A stretch of DNA of 64,000 nucleotides from Oscillospiraceae bacterium (GTDB taxonomy: Bacteria; Bacillota; Clostridia; Oscillospirales; Oscillospiraceae): NCBI GenBank assembly GCA_015067835.1, contig SVLS01000004.1, positions 1 through 64,000 on the forward strand. Reading direction: 5' to 3'. The position numbers and the translations under genes are program-made. Under the pieces are notes generated by a model. It was not told where the DNA came from. It was given only the letters and a program-made list of their open reading frames with translations, and made no database searches. This document shows positions 35,236 through 41,960 of this stretch, piece after piece (position 1 is the stretch's first letter; each line of letters opens with the position of its first letter).

Positions 35236-35505
35236 ATGGCAGATAATTTTGGCTCGGACTTTATCACAATCACTGACGAGGACGGTGCAGAATACGAACT
35301 GGAAGTGCTCTCCTCTTTGGAATATAACGGCAGCACCTATTTGGCCGTTATTCCCACCAGTGAAGATCTGAATCCTGAGGTAATCATTTTTAAATCGACC
35401 GAGGAAGACGGTGAGTCCATTCTCTGCACCATTGAGGACGAAAGTGAAATGGAAGCAGTGAACACTCTGCTGATGGATTCCCTTTTTCAGGATGACGAAA
35501 ATTAA
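35236..35505 (+). CDS. DUF1292 (YrzB-like) acidic protein
   Basis: This 89-residue, strongly acidic protein matches DUF1292: ITDEDGAEYELEVLSSLEYN, YLAVIPTSED and a terminal DDEN. In many Firmicutes it lies with ruvX (yrrK); here ruvX is 3 kb away on the other strand. Three ATGs in a row (35230, 35233, 35236) follow GGAGG at 35224-35228; the third gives the best spacing. Function unknown. Confidence 0.85.
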   Translation: MADNFGSDFITITDEDGAEYELEVLSSLEYNGSTYLAVIPTSEDLNPEVIIFKSTEEDGESILCTIEDESEMEAVNTLLMDSLFQDDEN

Positions 35506-35507
35506 AC

Positions 35508-35704
35508 CCTTCCTGCTTGGTGCGTGATGTGTCCTTTTGGACCCACATTTATTTTAAGGGATGTTAGTTTCCCGGTTGGATTGCAGACCTCCCGCCTACG
35601 CTTTGACGATAGGTGGACGTTGGGAGCAGCTAAAACCCGGAGCGGCAACCCACCTGCCTATGCGTGCAGGTCATAATCGGATGCACACGGCCAAAGCGGG
35701 ATTC
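35508..35704 (+). ncRNA. ssrS: Probable 6S RNA (SsrS)
   Basis: The region lies between a stop codon and a strong terminator, has no ribosome site and folds end to end. TCCTGCTTGG (35511-35520) pairs with CCAAAGCGGGA (35691-35701), with one bulge and one G-U. Inside are a small hairpin around CCTA/TAGG (35595-35613), an ACCTGC/GCAGGT hairpin (about 35652-35671) and, between them, GGGAGCAGCTAAAACCCGGA, which recalls the central-bubble strand of 6S RNA. The size (about 195 nt) fits. 6S RNA binds sigma-A RNA polymerase as a mimic of an open promoter. Identification is by structure and recalled motifs; a covariance search would settle it. It could be processed from the DUF1292 transcript. Confidence 0.7.
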
Positions 35705-35736
35705 GTATGGAGAACTGCGGTTCTCCATACTTTTTT
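35705..35736 (+). terminator. Terminator of the 6S RNA candidate
   Basis: GTATGGAGAAC (35705-35715) and GTTCTCCATAC (35720-35730) form an 11-bp stem with a TGCG loop and then TTTTTT. Confidence 0.9.
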
Positions 35737-35789
35737 ATATACATAATTGTAAAGATTTTTCTTTTTTTACTGAAGGAGAAAGAAAACAC

Positions 35790-35818
35790 TTGAAAAATAC
35801 GAAATTATCGGTTATAAT
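35790..35818 (+). promoter_or_regulatory. Promoter of the parvulin-type foldase gene
   Basis: TTGAAA (35790-35795), 17 bp, TATAAT (35813-35818), 63 bp before the start codon. Confidence 0.8.
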
Positions 35819-35881
35819 ACAGCAGTCTATGCGCAAGAACTTGCGCAGCATACCAAAAGCACAATGAGAGGAATTGATTAT

Positions 35882-37603
35882 ATGAGCGCATCCGATAAGA
35901 AGAAGCTCCGCAAGGAGCAGCGTGCAGCTGCTGTCACGGAACGGCAGAAGCAGGAGAAGAAAGAAGCGAAAAAGCTGAAGATTTATACGCTAACCTTTGC
36001 CGTTGTTATGGTGTTGGTTGTTGCCATTGTGGTTGGTGTTGTGGTTGGTCCTATGATTGAAGGTGCCATTATGAACAATACCCCTGCCATTTCTGTTGGC
36101 GAATACAATATCTCCTCTGTGGAAATGAACTATTTCTACATTGACACTGTTTCCGAGCATTATAACAACGTCTACAGCCAGTATTACCAAACCTGGGGTA
36201 ACTACTGGACGGTTATGCTGGGCTTTGAACCCACCAAGGCGCTGAATAAGCAGAACTACGACAGCGATACCGGCAAAACCTGGGCTGATCATTTTGTAGA
36301 AGAATCCATCTCCAATGCAAGAGACACCTATTCTCTCTACACAGAAGCTTTGGCAAAGGGCTACAAGCTGCCCGAGGATGAGCAAAAGGATGTAGACAGC
36401 TATCTGAGCTCCCTGGACCTGTATGCAAAATACAACGGCTTTGAAACCGTTGACGGCTATCTGCGTAACACCTATGGTACAGGTGCCAACGAGGGTAACT
36501 ACAAGAGCTACTATCAGATTTGCGCTCTGGCTAACTCCTATCTTGCCAAGTACAGAGATGATTTGAAGTACGAGGGCGATGATTACCGTGCCTACGAGAA
36601 GGACAAGTTTGACGATTACTCCACCGCCAGCTATGTTCACTACACCATTCGTTACACCTCCTACCTGGGCGAGGGCAAGAAGGATGACAAGGGTAATACC
36701 ACTTGGACTGACGCTGAGAAGGAGACCGCACGTCAAGCTATGAAGGCCGACCTGGAGAAAATCCTGGGCGACGAAATCAAGGACAAGGAAACCTTTGACA
36801 AGACAATCCAGGCCCTGACTGTCAACCAGGTTGATAAGGATGGCAAGCCCCTGGCTGATGACAAGAAGCCCACAACCACCGAAGTCAAGAAGGCATTCTA
36901 CAACACCATTACTCTTCATGTAGATGCTCTGGAATGGATGAAGAACACCGAGACCAAGGCTGGCGAAATCAAGGCCTTTGATGTTTACACCTACGCTGAG
37001 CACGAAGATCCCGAGCATGAACACGATGATGACTGCGGCTGCACCAGAACAACCGACGGCTATACCATCGTTTTGTTCAACGGACGCGATGACAACAATG
37101 TGAATATGGTCAACGTCCGTCACATTCTGGTGAAGTTCACCGGCGGTACAAAGAACGAAAGCGGCGAAACCGTATACTCCCAGGCTGAAAAGGATAAGGC
37201 AAAGGCCGAGGCTGAAAAGCTTCTGCAGCAGTGGAAGGACGGCAAGGCTAACGAGGAGAGCTTTGGCGAGCTGGCCAACAAGGAAAGCGATGACCAGAAC
37301 GGCAAGGTTACCAACGGTGGTCTGTACGAGGATATTTATCCCGGCCAGATGGTTGAAAACTTCGAGAATTGGTGCTTCGAGGAAGGCCGTAAGACTGGCG
37401 ATACCGGCATTGTTGAGACCGAGTATGGCTATCACGTAATGTACTACTCCTCTACTGATGAGATGACTTACCGTGATTCTCTGATTGACGCGGATCTTCG
37501 CGTTGAGGACACCGAAAAGTGGCTGGAGGAACTGGTCAAGGATACTCCTTACACCGAAATGAATCTGAGCAAGCTGAACTACGGTTATATTATGCAAAAA
37601 TAA
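35882..37603 (+). CDS. Membrane-anchored parvulin-type peptidyl-prolyl isomerase (PrsA/SurA-like)
   Basis: This 573-residue protein has a basic N-terminus, one membrane anchor (about 39-63), a long SurA-like helical region with many Tyr residues, and a C-terminal parvulin domain (about 410-520: VNVRHILVKF, GGLYEDIYPGQMVENF, TEYGYHVMYY). It should fold exported proteins outside the cell. It lacks a lipobox, unlike PrsA. An insertion near residue 376-390 is rich in His, Asp, Glu and Cys (HEDPEHEHDDDCGC) and could bind metal. I start at ATG 35882, with AGAGGAATT upstream. Codon use is strongly biased, as in highly expressed genes. Confidence 0.88.
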   Translation: MSASDKKKLRKEQRAAAVTERQKQEKKEAKKLKIYTLTFAVVMVLVVAIVVGVVVGPMIEGAIMNNTPAISVGEYNISSVEMNYFYIDTVSEHYNNVYSQYYQTWGNYWTVMLGFEPTKALNKQNYDSDTGKTWADHFVEESISNARDTYSLYTEALAKGYKLPEDEQKDVDSYLSSLDLYAKYNGFETVDGYLRNTYGTGANEGNYKSYYQICALANSYLAKYRDDLKYEGDDYRAYEKDKFDDYSTASYVHYTIRYTSYLGEGKKDDKGNTTWTDAEKETARQAMKADLEKILGDEIKDKETFDKTIQALTVNQVDKDGKPLADDKKPTTTEVKKAFYNTITLHVDALEWMKNTETKAGEIKAFDVYTYAEHEDPEHEHDDDCGCTRTTDGYTIVLFNGRDDNNVNMVNVRHILVKFTGGTKNESGETVYSQAEKDKAKAEAEKLLQQWKDGKANEESFGELANKESDDQNGKVTNGGLYEDIYPGQMVENFENWCFEEGRKTGDTGIVETEYGYHVMYYSSTDEMTYRDSLIDADLRVEDTEKWLEELVKDTPYTEMNLSKLNYGYIMQK

Positions 37604-37611
37604 TTGATTAG

Positions 37612-37645
37612 AAATTCCGGGTCTGATGACCCGGAATTTTTTTTG
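37612..37645 (+). terminator. Terminator after the foldase gene
   Basis: AAATTCCGGGTC (37612-37623) and GACCCGGAATTT (37628-37639) form a 12-bp stem with a TGAT loop, followed by a T run. Confidence 0.9.
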
Positions 37646-37690
37646 CATATTTCCCTCCGTCTCGGAAAAAATGAAACGGGAGGGCTGATT

Positions 37691-38044
37691 ATGAAAAAGA
37701 AGCTATCTTACATTTTAGTCGGTGCCATTGCCGGTGCTGTGAACGGTCTGCTGGGTGCCGGTGGCGGTATGCTGGTCGTTCCAATGTTGAGTATGATGGA
37801 AAAATTCGACAAAGAAAAGGTATTCTCCACTTCTGTTGCAATTATGCTTCCCATTTGTCTTATTTCTCTGTGTATCAGCCCCGGACTTGGAAATTTGCCC
37901 TGGAAGGAAGCCTGGCCATACCTTGTAGCAGCCGTTCCCGGTGGGATACTTGCCGGCATCTTTGACAAAAAAATCCCGGTGAAATGGCTTCACCGGGCGC
38001 TTGGCTGTATCATTATCTGGGGAGGTATCCGTTATCTATGCTGA
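37691..38044 (+). CDS. TSUP (TauE/SafE) family half-transporter, N-terminal-type half
   Basis: This 117-residue membrane protein has about four membrane segments and the TSUP repeat motif GLLGAGGGMLVVPML near residue 19. Full-length TSUP anion/sulfite exporters have two such repeats in about 250 residues; this gene encodes only one. It ends TGA at 38042-38044 and overlaps the next gene by 7 nt, which encodes the second half. CGGGAGG lies upstream of the ATG. Confidence 0.85.
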   Translation: MKKKLSYILVGAIAGAVNGLLGAGGGMLVVPMLSMMEKFDKEKVFSTSVAIMLPICLISLCISPGLGNLPWKEAWPYLVAAVPGGILAGIFDKKIPVKWLHRALGCIIIWGGIRYLC

Positions 38045-38409
38045 CAACCCTGCTGGCTATTCTTGTGGGCTTGATACTGGGTTTTCTGGCCGGGCTTGGC
38101 ATTGGTGGCGGATCGCTGCTGATCGTATGGCTGACCCTTGCTATGGGAACCTCGTCGCAAATCGCACGAGCCATCAACCTGCTTTTCTTTCTTGCCGCCG
38201 CCGGAGCTGTCAGCTTCTTTCGTTGGAAAAAGGGTGCAATCTCCATTAAGGAAATACTCCCCGCCATTTTAAGCGGCTGTATCGCTGCTGCAGTGGCATC
38301 ATGGCTGGGCACTAAAATTGATCAGGAAATTCTGAAAAAGATATTCGGCGGGCTGTTGCTGCTCACCGGAGTGCGGGAATTATTTTATCGCCCGCGAAAG
38401 GTCAAATAG
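38038..38409 (+). CDS. TSUP (TauE/SafE) family half-transporter, C-terminal-type half
   Basis: This 123-residue membrane protein has four membrane segments and its own TSUP motif GLGIGGGSLLIVWL near residue 18. Together with the preceding gene it makes up a full two-repeat transporter, probably as a heterodimer. The ATG lies inside the end of the first gene (7-nt overlap), so translation is coupled. Its last 25 nt overlap the end of ruvX, which runs the other way. The substrate is unknown (sulfite, sulfonates or other anions in the family). Confidence 0.85.
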   Translation: MLTTLLAILVGLILGFLAGLGIGGGSLLIVWLTLAMGTSSQIARAINLLFFLAAAGAVSFFRWKKGAISIKEILPAILSGCIAAAVASWLGTKIDQEILKKIFGGLLLLTGVRELFYRPRKVK

Positions 38410-38801
38410 CCCTCCAGAATCAAAGAAGCAGCTACAGCATCCACGGTATTTTTCCGCTTTTGACCATGGTAATTGTGGGCAGAAAGGATGTTATGTGCTT
38501 CCACAGTAGTGCGCCGCTCATCCCACATCTGAACCGGTAAACCGGTTGCTTCCATAAGAATAGCGGCAAATTCTCTGCACAGCTGCGCACGAACGCCTTC
38601 GGTACCATCCATATTCCGAGGCAGACCGACAACAATCTCCCCCACTTCATTCTCTTTGGCTAGGCGAACAATATCAGCAACCGCCTTCTCCTGATTTCGA
38701 CTGGGAATCACCGTGGTAGAGCCGACGATGCTGCACAGCAAGTCAGAAATCGCAATGCCGGTACGGGCATCGCCGTAGTCAACTCCCATAATTCTCTTCA
38801 T
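38385..38801 (-). CDS. ruvX: Putative pre-16S rRNA nuclease / Holliday junction resolvase-like YqgF
   Basis: This 138-residue RNase H-fold protein has the family motifs MGVDYGDARTGIA at the start, IVVGLPRNMDGTEG (near 60) and DERRTTVEA (near 93). YqgF trims the 5' end of 16S rRNA in E. coli. GGGGGAG lies before ATG 38801. It overlaps the convergent TSUP gene by 25 nt and no terminator separates them. Confidence 0.92.
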   Translation of the reverse strand: MKRIMGVDYGDARTGIAISDLLCSIVGSTTVIPSRNQEKAVADIVRLAKENEVGEIVVGLPRNMDGTEGVRAQLCREFAAILMEATGLPVQMWDERRTTVEAHNILSAHNYHGQKRKNTVDAVAASLILEGYLTFRGR

Positions 38802-38851
38802 TGTTACTCCCCCATTCGCCATTTTTTCTTATTATAACGGATAAACACAAA

Positions 38852-38880
38852 AAAGGAAAGGCTAAAATTGCCTTTCCTTT
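38852..38880 (-). terminator. Terminator after the TspO gene
   Basis: On the minus strand AAAGGAAAGGC (38880-38870) and GCCTTTCCTTT (38862-38852) form an 11-bp stem, followed by TTTTG. It starts at the stop codon itself. Confidence 0.85.
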
Positions 38881-39355
38881 ACATATTTAATACCCAAACA
38901 CCAATATTCAAATAAAGTGCAAAGCTCAGCCAAATCAAATAAGGAATCTGCAGCTTGGCAGCCAGCTTGCTTACTTTTCTGAATTCCAGAATCATCAGCA
39001 GTGTCAGTACCCACAGAAGCACCAGCCATAAAACCGCAAAGCCATAGGCCTGTGCATTGAAGAAAATCAAGCTCCAAAAGAAATTCACAATCAGCTGTGC
39101 AACATAGAGGTTCAATCCCTTACTGCGCTGTGGCGAATCCTCGGACAACCACACAATGGCGGCGCTGATGCCCATCAGTACATACAAAATCGACCATACA
39201 ACCGGAAATAACCAGTTGGGCGGTGCTAATGACGGCTTCATTGCAAACAGCGAATACATCATAATTCCCTTCATTGACAGCAAGCCGGACAGTGTTCCGA
39301 TACCGAGAGATATACCGGAACTGATTAAGTATGGTTTCACCTGTGTCCACTTCAT
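38879..39355 (-). CDS. tspO: TspO/MBR family protein
   Basis: This 158-residue protein has five membrane segments and family motifs: SLAPPNWLFPVVWSILYVLMGISA (near 43-66), LNLYVAQLIVNFFWSLIFF (near 82-100) and a C-terminal IPYLIWLSFALYLNIGVW. TspO binds porphyrins and steroids; its bacterial role is not settled. I start at ATG 39355 (MKWTQVKP), because GGAGGG lies 9 nt upstream, whereas it is too close to the ATG at 39364. Confidence 0.93.
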   Translation of the reverse strand: MKWTQVKPYLISSGISLGIGTLSGLLSMKGIMMYSLFAMKPSLAPPNWLFPVVWSILYVLMGISAAIVWLSEDSPQRSKGLNLYVAQLIVNFFWSLIFFNAQAYGFAVLWLVLLWVLTLLMILEFRKVSKLAAKLQIPYLIWLSFALYLNIGVWVLNM

Positions 39356-39463
39356 AATATCCATCCCTCCTGCAAAAGAATATGCTTGGACAACATTGCA
39401 TTATGCATCACAAAGAAAACTTTGTGCGTGGTGAAAATATACGAAATTTTGGTAAAAAAATTG

Positions 39464-39492
39464 TTGACTATATGCAGAATCTGTGATAGAAT
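39464..39492 (+). promoter_or_regulatory. Promoter of rpmG-secE-nusG-rplK-rplA
   Basis: TTGACT (39464-39469), 17 bp, TAGAAT (39487-39492). It leaves a leader of about 125 nt before rpmG. Confidence 0.8.
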
Positions 39493-39537
39493 GACTCTAC
39501 CTGTGAAAAAAGGGTTTTGTTGTTATGCCCATTTTCA

Positions 39538-39590
39538 GCTTCGGGGCGGAAATGTAGTTGTCCGCCTTCTAAATCTTCACTAGCCGAAGT
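39538..39590 (+). other. Structured leader ahead of rpmG
   Basis: CTTCGG (about 39540) can pair with CCGAAG (about 39583), enclosing a GGCGGA/TCCGCC hairpin (about 39545-39566). The whole leader is non-coding. It could fold for autoregulation or be a remnant; it does not look like a tRNA. Confidence 0.4.
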
Positions 39591-39623
39591 GATACAGGGA
39601 GGCAATTTTAAGGAGGTGCCGTT

Positions 39624-39773
39624 ATGCGCGTAAAAGTCACTTTGAGATGTTCTGAGTGCAAGCAGAGAAACTACAATACTATGAAAAACAAGAAGAACGA
39701 CCCTGACCGTCTCGAAATGAGCAAGTACTGCAGATTCTGCAGAAAACACACCACTCACAACGAGACCAAGTAA
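39624..39773 (+). CDS. rpmG: 50S ribosomal protein bL33
   Basis: This 49-residue protein reads [17 protein letters not shown], then [12 protein letters not shown]. It retains both CxxC pairs (C9, C12, C36, C39), so it is the zinc-binding (C+) form. AAGGAGG precedes the ATG. rpmG-secE-nusG is the usual Firmicutes order. Confidence 0.96.
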   Translation: MRVKVTLRCSECKQRNYNTMKNKKNDPDRLEMSKYCRFCRKHTTHNETK

Positions 39774-39788
39774 GGAGAGGACAAAGCT

Positions 39789-40031
39789 ATGGCAGAAGTC
39801 AAAAAGGAAAACTGGTTCAAGAGAGCCATGGGTGCTGTCGGCAGATACTTCCGTGAGCTGAAGAGCGAGCTGAAGAAGGTCGTCTGGTCCACCCCCAAGC
39901 AGGTTGCTAAAAACACCCTGATTGTCATTGCCTGCGTTCTCATCGTTGGCCTATTCGTTTGGCTGTTTGACTTTGTGGCACAAGTCAGCATCAACGCTTT
40001 GATTGATGGTGTCCACAGCCTGTCCCACTAA
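39789..40031 (+). CDS. secE: Protein translocase subunit SecE
   Basis: This 80-residue single-pass protein has the SecE signature FRELKSELKKVVWSTPKQ (about 21-38) followed by a membrane segment (about 43-65). It clamps SecY in the translocon. GGAGAGGA lies before the ATG. It is 10 nt upstream of nusG. Confidence 0.95.
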   Translation: MAEVKKENWFKRAMGAVGRYFRELKSELKKVVWSTPKQVAKNTLIVIACVLIVGLFVWLFDFVAQVSINALIDGVHSLSH

Positions 40032-40041
40032 GGTATCGGCT

Positions 40042-40572
40042 ATGGCAGAGGCTGCAAAGTGGTATGTAGTGCATACCTATTCCGGCTATGAGAACACGGT
40101 AAAAGCCACAATTGAAAAAACCGTTGAAAGCCGTCAGCTGCAGGATGTAATCCAGGCAATTTCCATTCCTATGGAAACTGTTACAGAAATTACAGACTCC
40201 GGCGCAACCAAGACCTATGACCGCAAGGTATTCCCCGGTTATGTTCTGGTTAAGATGGTTTACAGCGACGACACTTGGCATGTCGTACGGGATGTCCGCG
40301 GCGTAACCGGCTTCGTCGGCACATCCAGCAACGACCCCACTCCCCTGACAGATGAAGAAGTCTACGCAATGGGCGTAGAGAAGAAGGAAATCATCGTCAA
40401 TTACGATGTTGGCGATACTGTCCGGATTCTCGATGGTCCTTTGAGCTCCTTCACTGGTGTTGTAGAGAGCATTGAGGTCGAAAAGAATGCGGTCAGCGTA
40501 GTTGTATCTATGTTCGGCCGTGAGACCCCGGTTGAGTTTGAGCTCGACCAAATTGAGGTCATTTCCCAGTAA
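40042..40572 (+). CDS. nusG: Transcription termination/antitermination protein NusG
   Basis: This 176-residue protein has an NGN domain (KWYVVHTYSGYENTVK at the start, VFPGYVLVKMVY near 64) and a C-terminal KOW motif (VGDTVRILDGPLSSFTGVVE near 131-150). It binds RNA polymerase and links it to Rho or the ribosome. The ATG at 40042 has only a weak AAGG ribosome site, so translation may be coupled to secE. Confidence 0.95.
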   Translation: MAEAAKWYVVHTYSGYENTVKATIEKTVESRQLQDVIQAISIPMETVTEITDSGATKTYDRKVFPGYVLVKMVYSDDTWHVVRDVRGVTGFVGTSSNDPTPLTDEEVYAMGVEKKEIIVNYDVGDTVRILDGPLSSFTGVVESIEVEKNAVSVVVSMFGRETPVEFELDQIEVISQ

Positions 40573-40580
40573 ACGCATCG

Positions 40581-40655
40581 AACCGATTCTTCGGTTGGAA
40601 CGTGGGAGGGGTGAATGCCCCGCAAGAAATGCGCAACGCGCATATTACCACATTT
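40581..40655 (+). promoter_or_regulatory. Candidate L1-binding leader before rplK (23S L1-stalk mimic)
   Basis: After an AACCG/CGGTT hairpin (40581-40596), GTGGGAGG (40602-40609) faces TTACCACA (40645-40652). Between them are two hairpins: GGGG/CCCC (about 40608-40621) and ATGCGC/GCGCAT (40629-40643). This three-way layout, with GUGGGAGG on one side and ACCAC on the other, resembles helices 76-78 of 23S rRNA, where L1 binds. L1 is known to repress the L11-L1 mRNA in other bacteria. Confidence 0.55.
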
Positions 40656-40674
40656 TATTCAGGAGGTGCTTATA

Positions 40675-41100
40675 ATGGCACAGAAAGTTACCGGTATTAT
40701 CAAACTTCAAATTAACGCCGCTAAGGCAACCGCTTCCCCCCCTGTCGGCCCCGCTTTGGGTCAGCACGGCGTGAACATCGCCGCTTTCATCAAGGAATTC
40801 AACGCCCGTACCCAGAATATGGAAGGCTACAAGATTCCTGTTGTCATCACTGTTTACGCAGATCGCAGCTTTACTTTTATCACCAAGACTCCCCCCACTC
40901 CTCTGCTGGTTATGAAGGCCGCAGGCTTGCAGGGTGGCTCCGGTGTCCCCAATAAGAATAAAGTTGGTTCTTTGACCGCTGCTCAGGTTACTGAGATTGC
41001 AAAGACCAAGCTGCCCGACCTGAACGTTAACTCCCTGGAAGCTGCTGAGAGCCAGGTTCGTGGCACTTGCCGCTCTATGGGCGTCACTGTTGTTGACTAA
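40675..41100 (+). CDS. rplK: 50S ribosomal protein uL11
   Basis: This 141-residue protein is full length: [20 protein letters not shown], the flexible proline-rich [13 protein letters not shown], and the rRNA-binding C-terminal domain with [12 protein letters not shown] and the final [16 protein letters not shown] lies 8 nt before the ATG. It binds the GTPase centre with L10. Confidence 0.97.
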   Translation: MAQKVTGIIKLQINAAKATASPPVGPALGQHGVNIAAFIKEFNARTQNMEGYKIPVVITVYADRSFTFITKTPPTPLLVMKAAGLQGGSGVPNKNKVGSLTAAQVTEIAKTKLPDLNVNSLEAAESQVRGTCRSMGVTVVD

Positions 41101-41110
41101 AATTTGCTGA

Positions 41111-41160
41111 CCGGGGTTACAACCTCGGAAATGTGGGAGGATTATTCCGCATCACCACTA
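41111..41160 (+). promoter_or_regulatory. Second candidate L1-binding element, before rplA
   Basis: CCGGGGTT/AACCTCGG (41111-41128) forms a hairpin, followed by GTGGGAGG (41133-41140) and, after ATTATTCCGCAT, CACCAC (41153-41158). The same GUGGGAGG/CCAC pair occurs before rplK but the insert is shorter. It lies directly before the rplA ribosome site (GGAGG, 41164-41168), so L1 bound here would block its own translation. Confidence 0.5.
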
Positions 41161-41177
41161 TAAGGAGGAAAATTACA

Positions 41178-41870
41178 TTGTTTAGAGGTAAAAAGTATAG
41201 CGAGAGCGCAAAGCTGATTGATCGCTCTGTCCAATATGACCCCAGCGAGGCACTGGCACTGGTTGTCAAGGGTGCTTCCGCTAAGTTCGACGAGACTGTC
41301 GAGTTGCACGTTAAGTTGGGCGTTGACTCCCGTCACGCTGACCAGCAGGTTCGTGGTGCAGTTGTTCTGCCCAACGGTACCGGTAAGACTGCTCGCGTTC
41401 TGGTCTTCACCAAGGACGCCAAGGTTGACGAAGCCAAGGCTGCCGGCGCTGACTATGTTGGCGGTATGGAGCTGGTTGAGAAGATCACCAAGGAGAACTG
41501 GTTTGAGTTCGATGTGGTCGTTGCTTCTCCCGATATGATGGGCGTTGTTGGCCGTCTGGGTAAGGTCCTGGGTCCCAAGGGCTTGATGCCCTCCCCCAAG
41601 GCCGGCACTGTGACTCCCAATGTGGCCGCAGCCGTCACTGAAATCAAGGCTGGTAAGGTTGAGTACCGTCTGGACAAGACCAACATCATCCACTGCCCCA
41701 TCGGCAAGGTTTCCTTCGGCGCTGAAAAGCTGGCCGAGAATATGGACACTCTGATGACTGCTATTGTCAAGGCAAAGCCCGCCGCTGCCAAGGGTCAGTA
41801 TATCAAGTCCTGCACCGTGGTTTCCACTATGGGCCCCGGCGTTAAGGTTTCCGCTGCAAAGTATCTGTAA
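41178..41870 (+). CDS. rplA: 50S ribosomal protein uL1
   Basis: This 230-residue protein has the usual two-domain L1 layout: [22 protein letters not shown] (near 53-74), [23 protein letters not shown] (near 117-139) and the C-terminal [15 protein letters not shown]. The start is a TTG at 41178 with TAAGGAGG 9 nt upstream. A strong terminator follows, so rplJ and rplL, which often come next, are not part of this operon. Confidence 0.96.
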   Translation: MFRGKKYSESAKLIDRSVQYDPSEALALVVKGASAKFDETVELHVKLGVDSRHADQQVRGAVVLPNGTGKTARVLVFTKDAKVDEAKAAGADYVGGMELVEKITKENWFEFDVVVASPDMMGVVGRLGKVLGPKGLMPSPKAGTVTPNVAAAVTEIKAGKVEYRLDKTNIIHCPIGKVSFGAEKLAENMDTLMTAIVKAKPAAAKGQYIKSCTVVSTMGPGVKVSAAKYL

Positions 41871-41888
41871 TTCAATAGATGCAATATT

Positions 41889-41918
41889 CCCCCTGCGGTT
41901 TTTCCGCAGGGGGTTTTA
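41889..41918 (+). terminator. Terminator after rplA
   Basis: CCCCCTGCGG and CCGCAGGGGG (41889-41913) form a 10-bp stem with a T5 loop, followed by TTTTATT. Confidence 0.92.
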
Positions 41919-41924
41919 TTCGTA

Positions 41925-41957
41925 TAAAATGCTCCCTGCGTATGACACAGGGAGCAA
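41925..41957 (-). terminator. Terminator after ispA
   Basis: On the minus strand GCTCCCTG (41955-41948) and CAGGGAGC (41938-41931) pair across a 9-nt loop, followed by ATTTTAT. It starts 5 nt after the ispA stop. Confidence 0.8.
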
Positions 41958-41960
41958 AAA

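Noticed and set aside
35990..37648. Long open frame on the minus strand opposite the foldase gene
   Set aside because: The protein is a Val/Leu-rich mirror of the biased codons of the foldase, without a ribosome site or family. The sense frame has a promoter and motifs.
38038..38044. Frameshift that broke one TSUP gene
   Set aside because: Kept as two genes because the overlap start (ATG 7 nt before the stop) looks functional and each half is a complete four-segment repeat; sequencing error cannot be excluded from one sequence.
39538..39590. tRNA gene before rpmG
   Set aside because: There is no cloverleaf, no T-loop GTTCRA and no CCA end; only two nested hairpins.
41101..41177. Promoter for rplA
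   Set aside because: No -10/-35 pair is visible; the gap is better explained by the L1-like leader element.
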